A stretch of 64,000 bases of DNA from Klebsiella pneumoniae (lineage in GTDB: Bacteria > Pseudomonadota > Gammaproteobacteria > Enterobacterales > Enterobacteriaceae). A model generated the notes under the pieces. The model was not told where the DNA came from. It did not search any database and was given only the letters and a program-made list of their open reading frames with translations. Below, in pieces: positions 47,810-58,100 of the stretch (position 1 is the first letter of the stretch; each line of letters opens with the position of its first letter). The stretch covers positions 3,041,347 through 3,105,346 of the forward strand of contig NZ_KN046818.1 in the NCBI RefSeq assembly GCF_000742135.1. The letters are read 5' to 3'. Made by a program: the position numbers and the translations under genes.

Positions 47810-48574
47810 ATGCTTATTCATAACGTTGCAGAAAGGAAAGAAGCCGCAAACAGAAAAATGCTTGCATTGCTGACATTTCTTAAAGAGGAAACCTACTCCG
47901 ATTTTAAAACGCTGAAAAAAGTTGTTGGGTTCAAGGGTAAAAGTCACCGCCCAATGTATGCGCTACTGAACAAAGCGGTTGCATTGGGGTTTCTGATAAA
48001 ACATGAATACCCGGTAATAGCCGGAAAAAAATCACTATGGGGGATCACCATGCAAGGGCTGGCGATGGTGATTAAATCCGATGATAAAGTCATCCCCGGT
48101 TATTTTGAACCAGGAAAACTAAAATACTGGACACTGGAACACCGGCTCCTGAATCAACGGGTCAGAATTGCACTGGAAGAGAAAGGCGGGCAAGGCTGGC
48201 TTAATGGTGATCGGGGGGAGTTTATAGCGCGTTATCCTGGTGTTCGCCATCGCCCTGACGGGATTATCACGTTAGATAGCGGCGCAATCGTCGCTGTCGA
48301 AACAGAGCGCTCAATGAAAACCCGCGCACGCTATATCAACATCATTAACAGCCATCTGGCGGCCAGCGATGCCGGACACTGGCACTACGCGATGTATGTC
48401 ATGCCGGATGACAAAACCAAAACATCGTTAATCCGGCTGTTTGACTCCATCAAAACGGTAATGAGGAACAACGTTCCGGTGCCGTTCGACACGAGGAACC
48501 GCGAAATGTTTCTTTTCCGCACCATTGATGAACTGGAGCAAGCAACCGCCAGCGGTCGAAGCAAAACCTGTTAA
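47810..48574 (+). CDS. mobC: MOBC-family relaxase MobC
   Basis: Relaxase expected to nick oriT and lead the strand into the recipient. 254 residues from ATG 47810 behind GAGGG; a GTG at 47798 would add four. Similar to CloDF13 MobC and the Replic_Relax family: N-terminal winged helix (MLALLTFLKEETYSDFKTLKKVV, ALLNKAVALGFLIK), then a nuclease-like part with HRPDGIITLDSG and AIVAVETERS, fitting the PD-(D/E)xK-like catalytic layout (Asp, Glu) rather than the HUH/Tyr type of other relaxases. No Tyr-HUH motif is seen, as expected for MOBC. mobB-mobC form an operon. Confidence 0.87.
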   Translation: MLIHNVAERKEAANRKMLALLTFLKEETYSDFKTLKKVVGFKGKSHRPMYALLNKAVALGFLIKHEYPVIAGKKSLWGITMQGLAMVIKSDDKVIPGYFEPGKLKYWTLEHRLLNQRVRIALEEKGGQGWLNGDRGEFIARYPGVRHRPDGIITLDSGAIVAVETERSMKTRARYINIINSHLAASDAGHWHYAMYVMPDDKTKTSLIRLFDSIKTVMRNNVPVPFDTRNREMFLFRTIDELEQATASGRSKTC

Positions 48575-49222
48575 AGTTGGCTGTCCAGAAACTGACGGAG
48601 ACCATAGCCAACTAAACAGATCTTTATTACCGTTAGTTAGGAACATTATGATTAGCGGTTAAATATCAACGCAGAACAAGTTGTAGAATCTGGATGTAGT
48701 CGTCATCTGATCTGCCCCCGCTGCACTCAGGAGTGGCATTTGCGACAACAAGTGAGTCTTAGACCGACATAAACTGAATGAAAATTCAGTAAAATGATGA
48801 CCTCCAGTAATACAATGATGATAATGCGATTATATAAAGGTCAAACCATATGGTTGTTAGCGGATTTCAACAACGGTGCTGTACTCGCTGAGCGGCACAT
48901 GAAGTTTGAATAATGTGGAAACAACAAATGGCTACATTAAGTCATTGGACATATACAGAGATGGTTGGCAAATCGAATACACGATATGTTGCCTGAAAAG
49001 TCGACCGAACAGAACTATAAATATCAAGTCGGCATAACACATCTAAATTTCATAAGGGAAGATGTGCCACCGGGGACGTTTTTTTCACCACGGGGACTTC
49101 GGGTATAACGATGCAATCCGAAGAAAGAAATCCAATGTTGGCGATATTCATCATCGCTTTATTCGTCCACTCATGCGAATGGCAATAAAGCGCCTCACCA
49201 AAACAGTTTCTTTAGCTTCCCT

Positions 49223-49650
49223 CTACCAAAATTCCCTATGATCGCATGTTAGAACTCTGCGTGCTGAACTTCGGGCCATATGGACGGTATCATTCATGCA
49301 CTTGCTCCTTTGAAATTGCTGGATATCATTCGTCTTTATCTGCACCGGCCGGCACAAATAGCTGTAGGGGAACCCGGCGCAGGCAAAAAGAGCGACTTTA
49401 ACGCGTTTTGCAGGACTCCCCGTTGCCTTGCAGGGAGACACTGTATCATCAAACACCATCTTAATCCCAGCACATTACCCTCCATCCTGGCTCGTACCAA
49501 ATCAGAGGAAAGGCCTCGCGGCAATAGATTTTCCCAGCGAAGCTCGGAGTGAAATACAGTGCAGCAATATCCGACATCAGAATTTGATCCTCCTGCGTCA
49601 GGATACGAAAAATCATCCCGATTTGAGCACCCTTGTCGAAAAAAAATCAC
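49223..49650 (-). pseudogene. Possible degraded IS21-type transposase fragment
   Basis: In two minus-strand frames, WYEPGWRVM and then FDDTV...KATGSPAKRVKVALFACAGFPYSYLC recall the DDE core of IstA-like transposases (EPG-x-MF-DFAG ... TGE-x-x-x-V-x-LFVA-x-x-PYS). Similarity is weak and frame-shifted; identification is tentative. Confidence 0.25.
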
Positions 49651-49676
49651 CTTATTATGAAGATTGGTTCTTAATA

Positions 49677-49694
49677 CACATGCGTTCGCATGTG
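49677..49694 (-). terminator. Hairpin downstream of clbS
   Basis: CACATGCG and CGCATGTG pair perfectly with a 2-nt loop, about 150 bases beyond the clbS stop. No strong T run; weak terminator candidate. Confidence 0.3.
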
Positions 49695-49842
49695 CTTATG
49701 TTAAGTAGACTTATTGTCTTACACATTTTATCCGTATCATTAACCAGAATATGTTCCGGAGCAGCGGGTGATAGTGCCGCCAGTCCACACTCATCGCTGC
49801 CCGGAAAAAGCATCAGTGGGGAGGCAAGCGGTAAGCATCCCG

Positions 49843-50355
49843 CTATTCTGCAAGACATTTCTGCAGTTTATTTAACCTCCCCGAAGCATTTTTATAAGGC
49901 GAGGCGGTATTAAATTGAATCATACGACCTCGGGTCCATTTATTATACCAAGGTTTACCGTAAAGCTCGTCGTTACTGAATCGTTCAATCAAAGCCACGA
50001 GTTGCTGCTTATTTTCCTTTAACCGTGCCAATAAAACTTCGTACTCTGTAATATCCTCATAGTCACGGTAGAATTTCTGTGCTAAACGCCCCAATTCATT
50101 CCATTTAAATCCTTCCTCAGGAAAAATAATAGTTTTTCCTTTTGCCTCTTGGTCATGCCAGTGTAACACCAGCTCTCCCCAGCCAATGAGATAGGAAACC
50201 AGATTCGCTACGCTAATCGTAGTCCCCTTCGCGTGCCCTTCCAATAGAGGTTCAAAGGCGAGTTGGGGCGTAATAGATTCTAGCTTCTTATTTAATAAAG
50301 AAAAATTACTATTAATAGCTTTAATTAACTCTTCTTTTGATGATGGAACAGCCAT
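49843..50355 (-). CDS. clbS: Colibactin self-protection protein ClbS
   Basis: 170 residues, the known ClbS length and sequence type (DinB/DfsB-like four-helix fold). ClbS is a cyclopropane hydrolase that opens the colibactin warhead and protects the producer's DNA in the cytoplasm. Seen: MAVPSSKEELIKAINSNF start, GWGELVLHWHDQE, and PWYNKWTRGRMIQFNTASPY. Last gene of the leftward clb run, 34 bases after clbQ. Intact. Confidence 0.95.
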   Translation of the reverse strand: MAVPSSKEELIKAINSNFSLLNKKLESITPQLAFEPLLEGHAKGTTISVANLVSYLIGWGELVLHWHDQEAKGKTIIFPEEGFKWNELGRLAQKFYRDYEDITEYEVLLARLKENKQQLVALIERFSNDELYGKPWYNKWTRGRMIQFNTASPYKNASGRLNKLQKCLAE

Positions 50356-50389
50356 ATCTATTGCTCCTTGTATAGTTACACAACTATTT

Positions 50390-51112
50390 CTACCCTACTA
50401 TTTCGAGTGATTCAATCGTCTGGTTCACATAACCTACCACCTGTTCAAAATGCTTATCGACAAAAAAATGATCGGCAGCAGGAAATATAATAGTCCGCGT
50501 CTTTCGTGTGGTGAATTTTTCCCATGCAAGTAATTCATCCTGCATTACCAGATTGTCAGCATCGCCATGAAATAGCACGATCGGACAGGTTAATGTGCGC
50601 GCCTTGGCCTGAAATACATACTGCTCATAGAGCCGATAATCGTTTTTAATGATGGGGGTGAAAATTGTCATTAACTCTTTATTACGAAAGACATCAACCG
50701 GAGTTCCGCCCAGCTTGACGATCTCTTCCATAAACGCCTGATCGGGCAAGGTATGCAGTATTACATCATGAGAGGCCCGATCGGGTGGGCGACAGCCGGA
50801 AAAAAACAGCGCGCATGGCATGTCATGTCCATGATCGAGAATATAATGCACCAGTTCGAAGGCCATGATCCCTCCGAGACTATGTCCAAAAATGGCGTAG
50901 TCTCCACCTGCGTAGTGTTTCACAAATTGTTGATAAAGGTCAGCGACGGCATCCACCATCGTAAGACACAGCGGCTGGCGTATTCTAGTTCCCCTCCCCG
51001 CAGGTTCTAAAGGCCGCAAAGTAATATTGTCCGACAGCACGCTACGCCATTTATAATACATGGCGGCAGAACCACCTGAATATGGCAAACAATACAAACT
51101 GATATTACTCAT
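50390..51112 (-). CDS. clbQ: Type II thioesterase ClbQ
   Basis: Editing thioesterase of the colibactin assembly line, also able to off-load intermediates. 240 residues; alpha/beta hydrolase with nucleophile Ser78 (GHSLGG), an Asp in LFHGDADNLVM and His in AADHFFVDKHF. Start overlaps the clbP stop by 8 bases. Intact. Confidence 0.95.
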   Translation of the reverse strand: MSNISLYCLPYSGGSAAMYYKWRSVLSDNITLRPLEPAGRGTRIRQPLCLTMVDAVADLYQQFVKHYAGGDYAIFGHSLGGIMAFELVHYILDHGHDMPCALFFSGCRPPDRASHDVILHTLPDQAFMEEIVKLGGTPVDVFRNKELMTIFTPIIKNDYRLYEQYVFQAKARTLTCPIVLFHGDADNLVMQDELLAWEKFTTRKTRTIIFPAADHFFVDKHFEQVVGYVNQTIESLEIVG

Positions 51113-52619
51113 CGTCCCACTCCTTGTTGTGTAATAGAATTCGTTTAATTTGATGATTTAATGTCAGAACGAAAGCTAACAGGATAATTCCGAACGGTAT
51201 CGCCAACACGCTCGATGGCCCCCATACCAAGATAAAACGCCAGTCAAGTCCTGGAGATAGTATACCCGGTGCGACATAGAGCATGGCGGCCACGAGCCCA
51301 GGAACCGCCAAGGCGATGATATAGTCACGTACGCGTAAACGTAACCTCTGCTGTTTTCCAGGGCCATGCGCCGTTGCGCGATAAACACGGAAAGCACCGC
51401 GCACTACAACCACCGCCCCCCAAAAACACAGCAACAACGTGAGGTAGACGAAAAGGGTATCGGTGGCTGTAATTGCATCACCAGCGCCGTCAGCATATTT
51501 GCCAATGCGCAGATAATTATCGATATCCGCGCAAAGCTGCAGTATCAGATTCGAATTCATATTTGCCAGCGCAACAATGCCAATCTGCTGATCCGGTCGC
51601 AACGCAATGCAAGAAGAAAAGTTTGGATTCTGCCCACCGTGACTGATGTAAGGGCCTTGATTCTGGTCGATAAACCAACCGCTGGCATAGAGGATACGAT
51701 TGTCTGCGGCAAGCGGAACATCACTATTACCACGCCAACTGTTACTCATCGCCTCACGCAGCGTTGCCGGCAAAGCCTTTCTGTGCAACCAGGCGTCTAT
51801 CCATATTTCCATATCAGGCAGAGTGCTATGGATATAGGCGGCAGGAACATGGTTCCGGGCCAGAGGCGCATGAAACAGAACGGGTTTGCCGAATCCCAGT
51901 TTATAGCCGCTTGCCTTGTTGACAATAATCTCATCCCCCTTAACTGCCACAGTCGCCGACATGCCCAGCGGCTGCGTGAGTCGTTCCGCAATGACCTCTG
52001 TAAAGGTTTTTCCCGTCACATTTTCAATCACCGCGCCCAACACATCATAATTGGCGGAGGCATAGCTAAACTTCGCACCCGGCGCAAACAGCAGATTCTC
52101 GTTGCGCAGTTGCTGTGCCACAGCGCTCCCAGGCATAGGGTTTTCCAGCCGAGCCAGTGTTGAAAAAGGCAATCCTGATGTATGATAAAGGAAATCAGCC
52201 ACGGTCAGGGAAGCAGGTTTTCCCTGATAATTCAAGCGCATTTCCGGCAGATAGGTAATGATATCATCCCCTTGCCGGAGTCTGCCTTCCTGAATCAGTA
52301 TTTGCACCACAAGTCCGGTAAACGCCTTACTCATCGATCCCAGCTCGTAAACTGTGTCTAGAGTATTCGCTTTCTGACTAGCCACATCGGCAACACCGTA
52401 GACAAATCGCTGACGTACCCCCTTAATGGTCACACTTACGGAAAGGGCTGGGACCTTGGCCTCCTGCATCCGTTGGTGAATTAATGTCGACAGGCGCTCA
52501 TCTTGCGCCCCGATAGGCTCATGTTCTTGCGCCAAAGCGCACATAGCGGAAATAAAGAGCAGCATACAGCACAGGAGATGATATAATGTTTTAATGCTAA
52601 CGTGTTCCATTATTGTCAT
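51105..52619 (-). CDS. clbP: Colibactin-activating periplasmic peptidase ClbP
   Basis: Membrane-anchored serine peptidase that cuts the N-myristoyl-D-Asn prodrug motif from precolibactin in the periplasm. 504 residues, known length. N-terminal signal (ends near CALAQ), beta-lactamase-like catalytic domain with Ser95 and Lys98 (SMSK) and Tyr186 (SYAS), then three C-terminal transmembrane helices (LFVYLTLLLCFWGAVVVV, DYIIALAVPGLVAAMLYV, SVLAIPFGIILLAFVLTL), all present and required for activity in the family. Follows clbO by 12 bases. Confidence 0.97.
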   Translation of the reverse strand: MTIMEHVSIKTLYHLLCCMLLFISAMCALAQEHEPIGAQDERLSTLIHQRMQEAKVPALSVSVTIKGVRQRFVYGVADVASQKANTLDTVYELGSMSKAFTGLVVQILIQEGRLRQGDDIITYLPEMRLNYQGKPASLTVADFLYHTSGLPFSTLARLENPMPGSAVAQQLRNENLLFAPGAKFSYASANYDVLGAVIENVTGKTFTEVIAERLTQPLGMSATVAVKGDEIIVNKASGYKLGFGKPVLFHAPLARNHVPAAYIHSTLPDMEIWIDAWLHRKALPATLREAMSNSWRGNSDVPLAADNRILYASGWFIDQNQGPYISHGGQNPNFSSCIALRPDQQIGIVALANMNSNLILQLCADIDNYLRIGKYADGAGDAITATDTLFVYLTLLLCFWGAVVVVRGAFRVYRATAHGPGKQQRLRLRVRDYIIALAVPGLVAAMLYVAPGILSPGLDWRFILVWGPSSVLAIPFGIILLAFVLTLNHQIKRILLHNKEWDDE

Positions 52620-52631
52620 CCTGTGAACACC

Positions 52632-55091
52632 TCATAAAATACCATCAACACATTCGGAGATAAATTCACTGTGCTCACGGATAGCAGGTCTGGCATAAAT
52701 ATCGGCGGCAGTCAGTCCGATTTTATAAATGTGGTTACAGCTGTCGACGAAAGAGATAACGTGCATCGAGGTCGCTCCGTATTCGAAAATAACCGCGTGT
52801 TCGTCATAATGATCGATGCATAACAATGAACGCCAGGTTTTCTCCACAAAGTCGCTGACCGACAAATAACTCACTGGTAGCATAGCGTTCTCTCTCGCAT
52901 CACTGGACTGAATTTCATACCGGACGCGATCAAACGAATAACCGGGTAAGCCTATAGTCTGCACGGCTGGCATTTCCGGTAAACAAATAGTCACTCCTCG
53001 TTGCCAAAGAGTGCCCAACAGCGGCAGGATGTCCTCAGGCGTATCCGTATTCAGCATGGGGGAAAATACTGTTTGCCCAACCCACTGCGCATGCTGGTGA
53101 TACAATATGGAAAACGTCCCCGCGCGACCGATTTCCAGCATCAGCGTTCCCTCCGTCACCGCCAGATTAGCCAATATTTCGCTCAGTTCACTGTTGCCGG
53201 CCAGCGTCTGCTCAGGTGTCGTTTCAGCCACAATCACCTGCTGAACAGCGTTTTCCAGTGAGATGATGCGCGCAACATACTGCGCTGCTGCAGCCCCCGT
53301 CAGGTAACCGATGTGCTGCACAGGCGAGATACTTTGTTCGATCAGCCATTCACTAAGACTCACCTGCTGGATAAACTGACGCAATGCTGGCGTCCAATCG
53401 GCTGGTTCGCAGATTTGTGCAACATCCTGAGACAGGCGCTGGTGCCGCTGGCGCAAGTCAGGTTGACAAGCCAGCAAATGCGTCAGGGCACTCTCCAGCT
53501 TATCGTCCCGGTCCGGATATAGGAACACCAAGGTAGTTTCCATATTGATAGGGGTAAAAGACATGTCAGCATCCCGCAGTTTCGCCAAACTTGCACGCAA
53601 CGCTACCACACTGTCTGCCGCCAGCGCACAGCGATACGGGAAATGTGCCCGGCGTTGCGCGAGAGTATAGGCGATACGATCTTTATCTGCTTCCGCATAG
53701 GTCGCCAGAGCGTGATAATGAGCATCCAACTGTTGTCTGAGGGCTAATGGCGTTTTGGCGCTGAAGAAAAACAGGCGGCGCTCATTTTCTTGCACCGCTT
53801 GCGCAGGCGTCTCGCACCAGTTTTGCAGAACCAAATGAGCATTGGTCCCTCCCAGCCCAAACGAACTAACGGTGGCATGGATCCTTTTCGTTTGTGGGAC
53901 AGAAGTCACTACATCACTGAGATAAAATGGCGAGGCTGGCTGCAACAGTTTTTTATGTTTATTTACTAGGTTGATCTGCGGGGGAACTAAACCAGTATAT
54001 AGCGTCAGTGCGGTTTTCATTAAGCTGACGATACCGGAAGCGACTCCCAGGTGACCCAAGTTGGCTTTTACCGCACCCAATTGAATGCTGTGCGGCGCAC
54101 ATGCCGGTGCGAAAACCCGGTGCAGAGCTTCAAGCTCAATCTCATCACCCAACGGGGTACCGGTACCGTGCGTTTCGATCAGTGCGATATCAGTCGGTAC
54201 GACTTCTGCGGCGGCAAGCGCCGTATTGATCGCTTCTACCTGTCCTTCTACGCTGGGGGCGACAAACCCCAGCCGACGCCCGCCGTCGTTATTTACCGCA
54301 CCTCCTTTAATCACCGCATACACTCTGTCTTGGTCGCGTAGTGCATCCTCAAGACGTTTTAGCACCACAACTCCCGCACCGCTGCTGTATACCGTGCCGG
54401 TCGCCTCAGCGCTAAACGGGGCGCAGTGTCCGTCTTGCGATACCAGCTTATCACCTTGCGGACTGTAGCCGTGCGCCTGTAAAAAACCCAAGGTGACCCC
54501 ACCTGCCAACGCAACATCGGCTTGAAAAGTCAATAACCCCTCGCATGCTAAATATGCTGCCACCAACGAACTGGAACAGGCGGTCTGTACACTCACAGCG
54601 GGTCCGGTAAACCCCAACTTGTAGGCAACCTGAGCACACAAGTAATCCTTTTCGTTACCAATCTGCGCCTGAAGATAATGGTGATCGCCGCTCATCTTCA
54701 GGTATGGATAGACGCGATCGATAAAATAGTTATTGGCGTAGGTCGCCCCATAGACGCCGACTCGCTTAAGTTGCGTGGGAATATAGCCCGCATGCTCAAG
54801 AGCGTTGTAGCAGCATTCAAGAAATATTCGTTGTTGCGGATCCATCAACAGGGCTTCGCCAGGCGGAATATTGAAAAATGCAGCATCGAAGTCATAGGGA
54901 GCGGTGATTATATTGCGCAGCCTAATCCAAGGGTTCCCATTATCGTCTTCTGTGCATATCGGTTGAGTGAACTCCTCACCCGCCAGCAACTTATCCCACC
55001 ACTCGGGCACCGATTCCGCACCGGAAAAACGCCCGCTCATGCCAATAATGGCAATATCCAGTGAGCCACAGGTAAAATCATCCTTTGCCAT
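52632..55091 (-). CDS. clbO: Trans-AT type PKS ClbO
   Basis: 819-residue polyketide synthase module: ketosynthase with Cys172 (QTACSSS), His in ETHGTGTPLGDE and NLGHLGVASG, no usable acyltransferase active site in the following about 250 residues, and a C-terminal carrier-like segment with EYGATSMHVISF around the phosphopantetheine Ser. Malonyl units are thought to come from the stand-alone AT ClbG (outside the window). Precedes clbP and follows clbN by 30 bases. Confidence 0.93.
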   Translation of the reverse strand: MAKDDFTCGSLDIAIIGMSGRFSGAESVPEWWDKLLAGEEFTQPICTEDDNGNPWIRLRNIITAPYDFDAAFFNIPPGEALLMDPQQRIFLECCYNALEHAGYIPTQLKRVGVYGATYANNYFIDRVYPYLKMSGDHHYLQAQIGNEKDYLCAQVAYKLGFTGPAVSVQTACSSSLVAAYLACEGLLTFQADVALAGGVTLGFLQAHGYSPQGDKLVSQDGHCAPFSAEATGTVYSSGAGVVVLKRLEDALRDQDRVYAVIKGGAVNNDGGRRLGFVAPSVEGQVEAINTALAAAEVVPTDIALIETHGTGTPLGDEIELEALHRVFAPACAPHSIQLGAVKANLGHLGVASGIVSLMKTALTLYTGLVPPQINLVNKHKKLLQPASPFYLSDVVTSVPQTKRIHATVSSFGLGGTNAHLVLQNWCETPAQAVQENERRLFFFSAKTPLALRQQLDAHYHALATYAEADKDRIAYTLAQRRAHFPYRCALAADSVVALRASLAKLRDADMSFTPINMETTLVFLYPDRDDKLESALTHLLACQPDLRQRHQRLSQDVAQICEPADWTPALRQFIQQVSLSEWLIEQSISPVQHIGYLTGAAAAQYVARIISLENAVQQVIVAETTPEQTLAGNSELSEILANLAVTEGTLMLEIGRAGTFSILYHQHAQWVGQTVFSPMLNTDTPEDILPLLGTLWQRGVTICLPEMPAVQTIGLPGYSFDRVRYEIQSSDARENAMLPVSYLSVSDFVEKTWRSLLCIDHYDEHAVIFEYGATSMHVISFVDSCNHIYKIGLTAADIYARPAIREHSEFISECVDGIL

Positions 55092-55121
55092 TGTTGTATT
55101 CCTTAAGGGTTGGCATCGTGT

Positions 55122-58100
55122 TTATAGTGTCCACAAAGTCGGCGCGCCCGTCAGCGTGGCGCTGTGTTGGCACAGCCAGGCATCCAGATCAGTGAGGCTG
55201 TTCTTGTAGCGCGCCAGCAGGAGTTGCACATCATTCAGCGCAATGCGCGTGGGATCGAAACGGCAGTGGAAGGAGAGACCATCAGCTGCCGAGCGCGCAA
55301 TATTAAACTCCAGCACGCAGCCGAGCGCGTTTTCAGGCGCGGTATAGATATCACTATTAAAGTGATCAATATGAAAATAGCGGAGTGGAGGTTGCGCCTG
55401 CACGCCGATGTAATTCATTCGGATCCCTTGCGCAAGAGAGTCTTCCGGTGCATGCCGCATTTGCAGCAGACCGTAATCTCCCCCACCATGCGTGCGTTTT
55501 GCCAAATCGGAAGCGATCGCAGATAACAGTGTCGCCATATCGCCATGCAGAGGGATCGCCCAAGGATAAAATAGAGTAAACCACCCGACCGTATCCGCAA
55601 CGTCAGGCTCATCGGGCCAGCAGCCGCGTCCCATGCCTTCCATCTCGATGCGACACCAAGGCTCTTCGCTGTAGTAACGCAGCACCAGCGCCAATGCCGT
55701 TAGCACATAGGTTTCGGCGCTGTACGCGGTATTACCACTGGATTCAAACAACCTCCTGACGCAAGGATGGCGAAAGTCTTCACGCCAAGCGCGCGTACGA
55801 GGTAATGAGTCATCTGGCAATGACACGGGTGGGAAATGCAGCGGTAGCGTTTGACATACTGTGCGCCAGCTTTCGTGTGTGGCGGAATCTACCGTTTTGC
55901 TCGCCAGATAGTCATTCCAGCGATGCAGTCCGCTGTTGCTGGTGCCATTGACAGTGCTGACGGCGTCCAGCGTGCTGAGGATTAAATACCAAGAGTGCAT
56001 ATCGACGCACAAGTGATGGGCACAGAGTACCAGCGTGCTAGACGCAGGCTGCGGGGCGTGTAACAGGGCTGCCGTAAAGACTCGACCATTTGTCACGTCA
56101 AGCATGCTATTGCACTGAGCGATCACCTCTGCCAACGTCCACTGCGCCGTCGAATATTCCGTGAGCACCTCGTTGGGATAACACACATTAGGGTCGCATA
56201 CTAGCAACCGCCCCTCAGCGTCCAGCGCACTGTGCAAAGCTGGCTGCTGCTGGATTAACGTATGCAGCCTGTTGTGTAACTGCTCGAGCGGGCAGCCCGG
56301 CAACACTTTCAGCACAATGACATGGTTATAAACATTGGGCACTGGCAACGCCAACTGCGTAAACCAACGCAATGCGGGTAGATCGATACGGGTGTTATGA
56401 GCATACTGCGCGAGCTGTGACACCGTTGTATGACTAGCGAGAAACTCACAGATGGCGTTCACTGTTCCACACTCCATCACCTGCACCGCTGACATCGTCC
56501 AGCCGTGGTGCCTGAGCTGCGCTGCAATCTGGATACTCTTGATGGAGTCCAACCCCAAGACATAAAGATTTTCGTTATCATCAAACTCAGTTTGCTCCAG
56601 CGCCCCTTCCACACATACCCGAACTGAATGCCTTATCGCCGCATCTCCCAGCCGCTCGCTACCCGATGCAGGCGCGGTGTTTCGGACCGTTGCGACCATC
56701 TGACGCACGTCCACCTTGCCATTGTGCGACAGCGGCAGTTGGGCGATAGCACAGCACTGCTTGGGTTGCATGTAGGTGGGTAATTGCTGACGCAGATGTT
56801 GCATTACGGTAGCTACATCAACAGATGACGGTGTCACGCAGGCTAGCAACCCGCTGTGCTGCCCCTGCACATCATCAATCACCGCCACCGCCGCACTTTC
56901 TACCTGAGGTGCGCTCAACAACGCTTGTTCGATTTCGCACAGCTCAATACGATAGCCATTAATTTTGACCTGATCGTCTTTACGTCCCTGATAAACCAGC
57001 GTATTAGGAGCGATGGCGTAGCCAATATCACCGCTGCGATAGCCAATCATCACCCCATTGGTATCTTTAAAGTAGGCGGCGGCCGTTTGTTGCGGCGCAT
57101 CGATATAGCCCTGCGTCACTGACGCACCATAAATCACCAATTCACCAGTTTCGCCTTCCGGTACCGGACAGCCCCAAGGGGAGCAAATTGCTACCTGGCA
57201 ACCGTCGATTGCCATACCGATGGGCAATGAAGGCAGCGTTTCTTGCCCGGTGTAGCGATAGATCATGCAACCAACGGTGGCCTCTGTCGGCCCATATTCG
57301 TTATAGATCACGGCCTGAGGAAAGAGAGCAGCCGCCTTACGCGCCAGATCCCGCTTGAAATCCTCCCCGCCAACCACCAAGGTACGAATCTGCTCACTGC
57401 TTATGCCAGCCGCACACAACAACCGCAGGTGTGCAGGCGTCAGTTTGATCACTGTGTTGGGCTGATCAACCACGGCCATGCGCAGCAATGTTTCGCTCTC
57501 GGCGTGCCGACAAACGCTGATGCTCGCGCCCACACATAAGGGGGCGAACAGCGTAGTGATGGTCAAATCGAAGGACAGCGAAGAGTAGAGCGCAGCCCTG
57601 TCCTGCACTGTAAAGTAACGTTCGGCGGCGAAATGGAGATAGTTAGCCAGATTGCCATGAGAGACTTGCACGCCCTTAGGCTCGCCGGTCGATCCGGAGG
57701 TAAACAGCACATATGCCAGATCCTGCGGTTCAATAGCTGGCCAAGGTTCTCTAGCAAGCGCCGAAGTCGCTAAGGCCTGGAGCAAGCTGGACGCGGGAAA
57801 CGCCAGCGCCTGCGTCAATTCATGCATCGCCGGATCGTAAAGGATATGCGCTACCTGCGCTTTACGACACATGGCGTAAAGGCGGGTCGTTGGCAACGCG
57901 GGATTTAGCGGCAGAAATGCCGCGCCGCAGCGCAAAATACCATAAATAACCATCACCGTTTGAGCGCTATGCTCAGCGATAATCCCCACCACTTGACCGC
58001 GTCCGATCCCCTGTTGGCGCAGATAACGCGCAACCCGCTCAACAGCGTCATCCAACTGCCGATAAGTCAAAGACTGTTCATTATCAATTAGTGCTGTGCG

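Larger units (their letters stand above)
48575..49842. other. Junction between the transfer module and the pks block, no confident gene
   Basis: About 1.27 kb between convergent mobC and clbS. Holds IR GTTGGCT (48576-48582)/AGCCAAC (48606-48612) right after mobC, and CACATGCG-TT-CGCATGTG (49677-49694). All long frames are short and not family-like, except weak transposase-like fragments on the minus strand (own entry). It marks where the colibactin block joined the ICE. Confidence 0.6.

Noticed and set aside
49060..49115. Two short GGGGAC-containing repeats as transposon ends
   Set aside because: Too short and imperfect, no flanking target duplication visible.
49428..49913. 161-codon plus-strand frame before and into clbS
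   Set aside because: Antisense to the end of clbS, no ribosome site or domain.
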